From positions 1 to 6,215 of the forward strand of contig JALOOK010000450.1 in the NCBI GenBank assembly GCA_025454445.1: DNA of 6,215 bases. Direction: 5' to 3'. Origin of the DNA: Oscillatoria sp. Prado101. GTDB lineage: Bacteria; Cyanobacteriota; Cyanobacteriia; Cyanobacteriales; Oscillatoriaceae. Below the pieces are notes generated by a model. It saw nothing but the letters and a program-made list of their open reading frames with translations. It did not search any database and had not been told where the DNA came from. Shown piece after piece: positions 1 to 6,215 of this stretch. A program made the translations under genes and the position numbers. How positions within the stretch are numbered: the stretch's first letter is position 1; each line of letters begins with the position of its first letter.

Positions 1-90
1 TATTGTTTCTCTTTATTTTCAGGACTTTGCCGGTTTTGCGGAAATGTTTCACTGGCTGTAGGGCGGGATTTTCCGGGGGGGGAGTGAGTT

Positions 91-170
91 GGCATAAGCC
101 TTCCCTTACAAGAGGCACCGGCAGCGCTGTCTCGCACAATACCCTCCCACAAACGAGGGGGATTTATGCC
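91..170. repeat. 80-base segment bounded by a 7-bp inverted repeat
   Basis: GGCATAA (91-97) and TTATGCC (164-170) are perfect reverse complements. Inside them CCCTC (142-146) and GAGGG (155-159) form a second small hairpin with an 8-base loop. No coding sequence is recognisable here. This could be a small interspersed cyanobacterial repeat or part of a transcribed leader. Seven bases is short, so chance is possible. Confidence 0.3.
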
Positions 171-222
171 TTGCCGATCGGGATGAATGCGCGGGGCGCG
201 TGCAAAATAACTGTTGCTCCTC

Positions 223-367
223 ATGCTGTTAGGCGTTTAAGGAGCGGTGGTCTGGATTTTTTTGTAGCTATCCCCTCGCCCCTCGTTCCCAGGCTCCTTA
301 TGGGAGACGCTGCTCGGTAGGCTCCGCCTCCTTTCGACCACATGCAGCATTATTAGCTTAACAGCAT
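223..367. repeat. Nested inverted-repeat region upstream of carB
   Basis: ATGCTGTTAGGC (223-234) pairs with GCTTAACAGCAT (356-367) over 12 positions with one G-T pair. Nested inside, GTGGTC (247-252) pairs with GACCAC (336-341). Innermost, CGTTCCCA (284-291) pairs with TGGGAGACG (301-309) with one bulged base and a 9-base loop. The inner part (CTCGTTCCCAGGCTCC followed by GGCTCCGCCTCC at 319-330) resembles degenerate interspersed repeats common between genes of filamentous cyanobacteria; that resemblance is from memory. The region may be a repeat insertion or a folded carB leader. Confidence 0.4.
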
Positions 368-434
368 AAACGCTCACAAATCTTAGAAAAAAGCTTAAGT
401 ACGGGGCATCTAGCTGGGGAAAAGCCTAAAATGA

Positions 435-463
435 TTTGGATTCAGGGAGACGCCGAATCCAAA
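435..463 (+). other. 9-bp hairpin in the presumed carB leader
   Basis: TTTGGATTC (435-443) and GAATCCAAA (455-463) are perfect reverse complements separated by 11 bases. The hairpin lies between an in-frame upstream ATG (431) and the preferred carB start (491). It would therefore sit in the 5' leader if translation begins at 491. TTTGGATT and the nearby ATCTAAAATCT (478-488) also occur in the heptamer array after the sigma gene, which suggests a repeat-derived, non-coding leader. Confidence 0.45.
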
Positions 464-490
464 AGCGAAAATCAACCATCTAAAATCTCT

Positions 491-3736
<3,246 letters not shown>

Positions 3737-3739
3737 GTT

Positions 3740-3788
3740 GGGCATGGGGCATTGGGCATTGGCCATTGGGCATGGGGCATTGGCAATT
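3740..3788 (+). repeat. Seven tandem heptamers of the GGGCATT type
   Basis: Seven consecutive 7-base units start three bases after the carB stop: GGGCATG, GGGCATT, GGGCATT, GGCCATT, GGGCATG, GGGCATT, GGCAATT. This matches the short tandemly repeated heptanucleotide class known from cyanobacterial intergenic DNA. No coding role is apparent. Confidence 0.85.
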
Positions 3789-3790
3789 TC

Positions 3791-3840
3791 CCCGGCTCCC
3801 CGGCTCCCCGGCTCCCCTGCCCCCCCGCTCCCAGGCCCCC
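3791..3840 (+). repeat. C-rich octamer array (CCCGGCTC)
   Basis: Three perfect CCCGGCTC units (3791-3798, 3799-3806, 3807-3814) are followed by decayed C-rich relatives (CCCTGC, CCCGCTC, CCAGGCCCC) up to about 3840. The array sits directly between the heptamer array and the terminator-like hairpin. The strand is almost free of A here. Confidence 0.75.
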
Positions 3841-3866
3841 GGCTCCCGCAGCAGGGGGTTTTTTTT
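3841..3866 (+). terminator. Candidate intrinsic terminator for carB
   Basis: GGCTCCC (3841-3847) can pair with GGGGGTT (3854-3860), counting G-U pairs, around the loop GCAGCA. An alternative pairing uses CCCCC (3836-3840) with GGGGG (3854-3858). Eight T follow the G run (3859-3866). A GC-rich stem plus a T tract about 105-130 bases after the carB stop is a typical Rho-independent layout. The stem is short and rests partly on wobble pairs. Confidence 0.5.
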
Positions 3867-3983
3867 ATGGCAAAGATTAAGAAAAGTAAATGCCACGGGG
3901 TCGGGGGAGTGTTCGGTAATCCGCAAGAAGATTGCTGGGGTTTTGTTGTCCAGGATGCAGTCTTCCAGTTGATTTCCCCGTAA
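3867..3983 (+). CDS. Doubtful 38-residue ORF
   Basis: An ATG directly after the T tract opens a 38-codon frame (MAKIKKSK at the start, QLISP at the end) with a stop at 3981-3983. The N-terminus is basic and two cysteines are present. I recognise no family. There is no Shine-Dalgarno, and the start abuts the terminator-like T run, so it would need its own promoter. The frame also stays open upstream through the repeat array, which suggests that its openness is accidental. It is most likely not a gene. Confidence 0.12.
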   Translation: MAKIKKSKCHGVGGVFGNPQEDCWGFVVQDAVFQLISP

Positions 3984-4020
3984 AGTGGTGCTTTGAGGCT
4001 TCTCCAGAAGGCCACCGGCA

Positions 4021-4038
4021 GGGTCGGAAAACCGATCC
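4021..4038. other. 7-bp hairpin with AAAA loop upstream of a promoter
   Basis: GGGTCGG (4021-4027) pairs with CCGATCC (4032-4038), six Watson-Crick pairs and one G-T, around the loop AAAA. It ends 7 bases before the -35-like element at 4046. No T tract follows, so it is a weak terminator candidate. It could be an operator-like site or simply a short palindrome. Confidence 0.4.
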
Positions 4039-4045
4039 GGGGGAG

Positions 4046-4073
4046 TAGACAGTCGTTAAAAGAATGTTACAAT
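4046..4073 (+). promoter_or_regulatory. Sigma-70-type promoter candidate
   Basis: TAGACA (4046-4051) matches the -35 consensus TTGACA at five of six positions. TACAAT (4068-4073) matches the -10 consensus TATAAT at five of six, and the spacer is 16 bases. Transcription would start near 4080, about 30 bases before the ATG at 4112. This is the best promoter-like pair I found in the window. It also argues against an ATG at 4064, which would lie inside the promoter. Confidence 0.55.
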
Positions 4074-4111
4074 CGTTTACATACAAAGCAGGCGAGACCT
4101 TAACAAAATTT

Positions 4112-4249
4112 ATGACAACCGAAATAATCCTGGTGACTGGAGTGGGTTTGGCGATTGGGCTGGTGTCGAAGGCCCTGGAGGCAGGCGAGGCGGAATCGCA
4201 ATCAGAGGCGGTGCCGGTGCCGGTGCCGGTGAAAGTGCGAGACCGGTAA
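4112..4249 (+). CDS. Possible 45-residue small membrane protein
   Basis: The frame from ATG 4112 encodes 45 residues. Residues 4-18 (EIILVTGVGLAIGLV) are hydrophobic and could form one short membrane segment. A charged, alanine- and glutamate-rich middle follows, then a VPVPVPV tract from three tandem GTGCCG hexamers (4211-4228), and a basic end (VKVRDR). An upstream in-frame ATG at 4064 would add 16 residues but overlaps the -10 element of the promoter at 4046-4073. No clear Shine-Dalgarno is present; GGCGAG at 4091-4096 is too far away. I recognise no family. The well-placed promoter and the apolar segment favour a real gene, while the size and the repeat-made tail argue for caution. The transcript could also be a small non-coding RNA. 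Confidence 0.35.
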   Translation: MTTEIILVTGVGLAIGLVSKALEAGEAESQSEAVPVPVPVKVRDR

Positions 4250-4273
4250 TCGCAGGTCTGGAGGCGACTGTTT

Positions 4274-4447
4274 GTAGTTGGGCTTTAGCCCAGAGTTTGT
4301 AGTTGGGCTTTAGCCCAGAGTTTGTAGTTGGGCTTTAGCCCAAAGGAAAGTAGTTGGGCTTTAGCCCAAAGGAAAGTAGTTGGGCTTTAGCCCAAAGGAA
4401 AGTAGTTGGGCTTTAGCCCAAAAGGAAAGTAGTTGGGCTTTAGCCCA
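4274..4447. repeat. Seven tandem copies of a palindromic 25-27-base unit
   Basis: The 19-base core GTAGTTGGGCTTTAGCCCA occurs identically at 4274, 4299, 4324, 4350, 4376, 4402 and 4429. Each core holds TGGGCT-TT-AGCCCA, a 6-bp inverted repeat. Linkers are GAGTTT after copies 1-2, AAGGAAA after copies 3-5 and 7, and AAAGGAAA after copy 6. The change in linker shows two sub-arrays that expanded separately. GGGCTTTAGCCC-type palindromes are, from memory, common in filamentous cyanobacteria. As RNA the array would be a row of small hairpins. Confidence 0.93.
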
Positions 4448-4453
4448 AAGGAA

Positions 4454-4517
4454 AGTAGGGGCGGGTTTATCCAAAATGTCTCTGGGTTTTTCAGATGCTG
4501 GCAAACCCGCCCCTACT
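4454..4517. repeat. 64-base hairpin element, copy 1
   Basis: AGTAGGGGCGGGTTT (4454-4468) and AAACCCGCCCCTACT (4503-4517) are perfect 15-bp inverted repeats. The first 28 bases are identical to copy 2 at 4574, and the last 27 differ at one position. The core between them (9 bases, CTGGGTTTT) is unrelated in sequence to copy 2. No transposase is nearby and no target-site duplication is evident. It resembles a MITE-like or REP-like interspersed repeat. Its GTAG is shared with the start of what would be the eighth unit of the preceding array. Confidence 0.9.
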
Positions 4518-4573
4518 GAGCGCCCAACAGCGCCGGCAGTCGTGGCCTGGTACTGTGCCCGTCCTGCCTGAAG

Positions 4574-4638
4574 AGTAGGGGCGGGTTTATCCAAAATGTC
4601 TGCGGCGCAGTTCAGATGCTGGTAAACCCGCCCCTACT
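4574..4638. repeat. 65-base hairpin element, copy 2
   Basis: This is in the same orientation as copy 1, 56 bases after it. The arms AGTAGGGGCGGGTTTA (4574-4589) and TAAACCCGCCCCTACT (4623-4638) form a perfect 16-bp stem, one pair longer than in copy 1. The core holds CTGC-GGC-GCAG (4600-4610), a small hairpin that copy 1 lacks. The 56 bases between the copies (4518-4573) show no recognisable gene. Confidence 0.9.
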
Positions 4639-4653
4639 CGCAAACAAAACCAA

Positions 4654-4668
4654 GCTGGCATTGCCAGC
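4654..4668. repeat. 15-base palindrome upstream of the sigma gene
   Basis: GCTGGCA (4654-4660) and TGCCAGC (4662-4668) are perfect inverted repeats around one base. They lie about 43 bases before the sigma start codon, where a regulator could bind. No T tract follows, so it is not a typical terminator. Confidence 0.5.
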
Positions 4669-4710
4669 ACAAGATTTCTCCAACCCTGTCGCTATCTATA
4701 TCCCGATGTT

Positions 4711-5667
4711 ATGAAGACCTCACAGACTTCTTATGATCTTGTTCGCACTTACCTGCGAGAAATTGGCCGGGTGCCGCTGCTGACTCACGAGGAGGAGATA
4801 ATGCTGGGGAAAGACGTGCAGCGCTCAACCGCATTGCAGTTGAAGAAAAATCAGCTAGCCGCTGAGTTGGGCCGCGAGCCGAGCTTGGCGGAGTGGGCGC
4901 AGTACGCTGAGCTGTCTGAGGCACAGTTGCAGCAGGCGATAACAGCCGGCGAAATTGCCAAGCGCAAGATGGTGGAGGCCAATTTGCGATTGGTGGTGTC
5001 TGTGGCCAAGAAATATATCAAGCGCAATGTGGATTTGCTGGACTTAATCCAGGAAGGCACGATCGGCATGCAGCGAGGTGTGGAAAAATTTGACCCCACC
5101 AAGGGATATCGGTTTTCCACTTATGCCTATTGGTGGATTCGGCAGGCGATCACTCGTGCTATAGCAGAAAAAAGTCGCACAATTCGCTTGCCAATTCACA
5201 TCACCGAAAAGCTCAACAAAATCAAAAAGGCTCAGCGCCAGATCGCTCAAAATCAGGGACGGTCGGCCACAATTGCTGAATTGGCTGAGGCGCTGCAGCT
5301 GACGCCAAAGCAAATTCGGGAATATCTGGAACGGGCTCGCCAGCCGTTGTCGTTAGATTTGCGGGTGGGCGATAATCAAGATACGGATCTCGGAGATCTG
5401 CTGGAAGATACCGGCCCAACTCCTGAAGATTTTGCTGTTCACTCTTCCCTGCGGAGTGACTTGGAGGTGATTATGGCTGACCTGACGCCTCAGCAACGTC
5501 AAGTGCTGTCTCTGCGCTTTGGCTTGGAAGACGGTAAGGCCATGACGCTGGCCAAAATTGGCGACTGCCTGAATATCAGCCGCGAACGGGTGCGCCAGAT
5601 CGAGCGCGAAGCCCTGAGTAAGCTCCGCAAGCGGAAAGCTGATATAGGCGAATATGTGGCCAGCTAG
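4711..5667 (+). CDS. RpoD-like group 2 sigma factor (SigB/SigD type)
   Basis: This 318-residue sigma-70 family factor would bind core RNA polymerase and direct it to a set of promoters. Region 1.2 spans about 8-35 (DLVRTYLREIGRVPLLTHEE). Region 2 runs about 84-160, with core-binding NVDLLDLIQEGTIGMQRGVE (106-125) and the melting and -10 recognition segment YRFSTYAYWWIRQ (133-145) to RTIRLP (156-161). Region 3 covers about 162-216. Region 4 has LTPQQRQVLSLRFGLEDG (258-275) and the -35-binding helix-turn-helix with ISRERVRQIEREAL (289-302). The short N-terminus without region 1.1 and the length fit cyanobacterial group 2 sigmas rather than the principal SigA. SigB and SigD types cannot be separated safely by eye, so no symbol is given. 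Start: the ATG at 4711 lies directly before region 1.2; an ATG at 4706 meets a stop at once. There is no Shine-Dalgarno, and only a weak -10-like TATATC (4697-4702) is seen. Group 2 sigmas usually respond to light, stress or nutrients. Confidence 0.96.
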   Translation: MKTSQTSYDLVRTYLREIGRVPLLTHEEEIMLGKDVQRSTALQLKKNQLAAELGREPSLAEWAQYAELSEAQLQQAITAGEIAKRKMVEANLRLVVSVAKKYIKRNVDLLDLIQEGTIGMQRGVEKFDPTKGYRFSTYAYWWIRQAITRAIAEKSRTIRLPIHITEKLNKIKKAQRQIAQNQGRSATIAELAEALQLTPKQIREYLERARQPLSLDLRVGDNQDTDLGDLLEDTGPTPEDFAVHSSLRSDLEVIMADLTPQQRQVLSLRFGLEDGKAMTLAKIGDCLNISRERVRQIEREALSKLRKRKADIGEYVAS

Positions 5668-5670
5668 GTC

Positions 5671-5751
5671 GATTTTGGATTTTGGATTTTGGATTTTAAA
5701 TTAAATCTAAAATCTAAAATCTAAAATCTAAAATCTAAAATTTAAAATCTG
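5671..5751 (+). repeat. Two complementary heptamer arrays forming a long hairpin
   Basis: Three GATTTTG units and one GATTTTA (5671-5698) start three bases after the sigma stop codon. Then come five AAATCTA units (5703-5737) and two decayed ones (to 5751). The arrays are complementary: 5671-5697 can pair with 5709-5735, about 27 bp with three G-U pairs and an 11-base loop. In the sigma transcript this would be a long, AU-rich hairpin right after the coding sequence. It might stabilise or end the mRNA, but no U tract follows. Confidence 0.88.
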
Positions 5752-5757
5752 GTGAGT

Positions 5758-5777
5758 GAACCCGCCGGTTTGGGTTC
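5758..5777 (+). terminator. Weak hairpin, possible terminator of the sigma gene
   Basis: GAACCC (5758-5763) and GGGTTC (5772-5777) are perfect 6-bp inverted repeats around an 8-base loop, followed by the moderately T-rich TGTTTATTC. GTGAA (5756-5760) could instead pair with TTCAC (5784-5788). The T tract is interrupted, so terminator activity is uncertain. Confidence 0.3.
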
Positions 5778-5811
5778 TGTTTATTCACTGTCGCTATTAA
5801 AATCAGGCTGC

Positions 5812-5841
5812 TAAAATAAGGTTTAGAAACGTAACAGTTAC
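5812..5841 (+). promoter_or_regulatory. Weak -10-like element and GTAAC-A-GTTAC palindrome
   Basis: TAAAAT (5812-5817) matches the -10 consensus at five of six positions, but no good -35 element is found 16-18 bases upstream. About 14 bases downstream GTAACAGTTAC (5831-5841) is a perfect 5-1-5 palindrome. It could be an operator near the transcription start of the DUF760 gene. It is not an NtcA site, since the spacing between GTA and TAC is 5, not 8. Confidence 0.3.
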
Positions 5842-5842
5842 C

Positions 5843-5898
5843 CGAACGCAGTTCGTGAATTAACCCCTGTAAAGATAGAAGCGGGAGCTTTTGCCGCT
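5843..5898 (+). other. Two small hairpins in the DUF760 leader
   Basis: CGAAC (5843-5847) and GTTCG (5851-5855) form a tight stem with the loop GCA. AGCGG (5880-5884) and CCGCT (5894-5898) form a second stem whose 3' end touches the Shine-Dalgarno. Their position suggests they could affect ribosome access, but each stem has only 5 bp. Confidence 0.3.
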
Positions 5899-5905
5899 AG
5901 GAGGT
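5898..5905 (+). promoter_or_regulatory. Strong Shine-Dalgarno deciding the GTG start at 5911
   Basis: TAGGAGGT is an eight-base match to the anti-Shine-Dalgarno. Its AGGAGG core (5899-5904) lies six bases before the GTG at 5911. It is the only strong Shine-Dalgarno before a gene in the window and fixes the non-ATG start. Confidence 0.85.
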
Positions 5906-5910
5906 ACAAG

Positions 5911-6215
5911 GTGAATCACGCATCGAATCGATCTCCAGAATTTTTTGGTGGCGAGCCAGAAGTCGGCAATTTGCTGTGGCACTATGTGCAATCGATGAGC
6001 CCGGATACTGTCGCTCAGCTGTCGAGACCTACTACTTCTGAAGTGTTTCAGGTGATGGAACGCAATATTGTCGGGATGTTGGGAAACTTGCCTTCTGAAC
6101 ACTTTGGCATAACAGTGACAACCAGTCGCGAACATCTCGGTCGGCTGCTGGCTTCGGCAATGATCAGCGGCTATTTCCTGCGCAATGCTGAGCAGAGAAT
6201 GCAGTTTGAAAAGTC
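5911..6215 (+). CDS. DUF760 family protein, N-terminal part
   Basis: From GTG 5911 the frame stays open to the right edge: 101 complete codons, with the 3' end missing. After a short variable N-terminus comes a conserved block, NLLWHYVQSMSPDTVAQLS (20-38), EVFQVMERNIVGMLGNLP (44-61), HFGITVTTSREHLGRLLASA (64-83) and GYFLRNAEQRM (87-97). I recognise this as the DUF760 domain, found in cyanobacteria and in plant chloroplast proteins. Its molecular function is not established. No signal peptide or membrane segment is visible in the part present, so a cytoplasmic protein is likely. The start rests on the Shine-Dalgarno at 5898-5905 and the lack of an ATG before the conserved block. The gene is separated from the sigma gene by 243 bases of repeats and leader, so it is probably transcribed separately. 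Confidence 0.88.
   Translation, partial: MNHASNRSPEFFGGEPEVGNLLWHYVQSMSPDTVAQLSRPTTSEVFQVMERNIVGMLGNLPSEHFGITVTTSREHLGRLLASAMISGYFLRNAEQRMQFEK

Noticed and set aside
3..320. 105-residue open frame at the left end, + strand, from a TTG
   Set aside because: It runs through inverted repeats and the GGCTCC-type repeat, shows no recognisable domain, has no Shine-Dalgarno and has an unnatural composition. Its openness is best explained by GC-rich repeat DNA.
399..412. NtcA-type GTA-N8-TAC site upstream of carB, and a similar one at 4045-4058
   Set aside because: The sequences read GTA-N8-CTA and GTA-N8-TTA. Neither right half-site matches, so neither supports NtcA binding.
370..490. Riboswitch or pyrimidine attenuator before carB
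   Set aside because: Only one 9-bp hairpin is visible, with no T tract and no alternative antiterminator, and no known riboswitch core was recognised.
4274..4447. CRISPR-like regular repeat array
   Set aside because: The intervals between repeats are only 6-8 bases and nearly identical, so there are no spacers. No cas gene is present. It is a tandem palindromic repeat.
4361..4594. Open frames through the palindrome cluster (minus 77 residues; plus 63 residues at 4380-4571)
   Set aside because: Their repeated peptide motifs (KPAPT, AKAQLLSF; ESSWALAQ) come directly from the tandem and hairpin repeats, with no start signals.
4654..4702. Sigma-70 promoter for the sigma gene using TTGCCA (4661-4666) as -35
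   Set aside because: At 16-18 bases spacing there is no -10-like hexamer. The nearest, TATATC at 4697, is 30 bases away. The TTGCCA belongs to the palindrome.

Overview
The window most likely comes from a filamentous cyanobacterium of the Oscillatoria/Microcoleus kind (an inference). Reasons: a cyanobacterial group 2 sigma-70 factor, a DUF760 protein, a stand-alone carB without carA, tandem heptanucleotide repeats, and interspersed palindromes built on GGGCTTTAGCCC and AGTAGGGGCGGGTTT. The genus cannot be fixed from this sequence alone.

Layout. Bases 1-490 hold no convincing gene and are rich in inverted repeats. carB (491-3736) encodes the large subunit of carbamoyl-phosphate synthetase and appears full length. 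Bases 3737-4710 form a repeat-rich intergenic region. It holds a heptamer array, a C-rich octamer array, a terminator-like hairpin with eight T, a hairpin beside a sigma-70-type promoter, a possible 45-residue small protein (4112-4249), seven tandem copies of a palindromic unit (4274-4447), two copies of a 64/65-base hairpin element, and a short palindrome. A group 2 sigma factor gene follows (4711-5667). After it come two mutually complementary heptamer arrays (5671-5751) and a structured leader with a strong Shine-Dalgarno. The start of a DUF760 gene (5911 onward, GTG start) runs off the right edge.

All supported genes are on the + strand, but wide gaps filled with repeats and terminator-like structures suggest separate transcription units. 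carB serves arginine and pyrimidine synthesis. The sigma factor directs RNA polymerase to a subset of promoters. The DUF760 protein has no established function. Nothing links the three into one pathway.

I see no sign of a novel multi-gene system. The interesting material is non-coding: heptamer arrays starting exactly three bases after the stop codons of both carB and the sigma gene, a long hairpin made of complementary heptamers, and a composite palindrome cluster upstream of the sigma gene.
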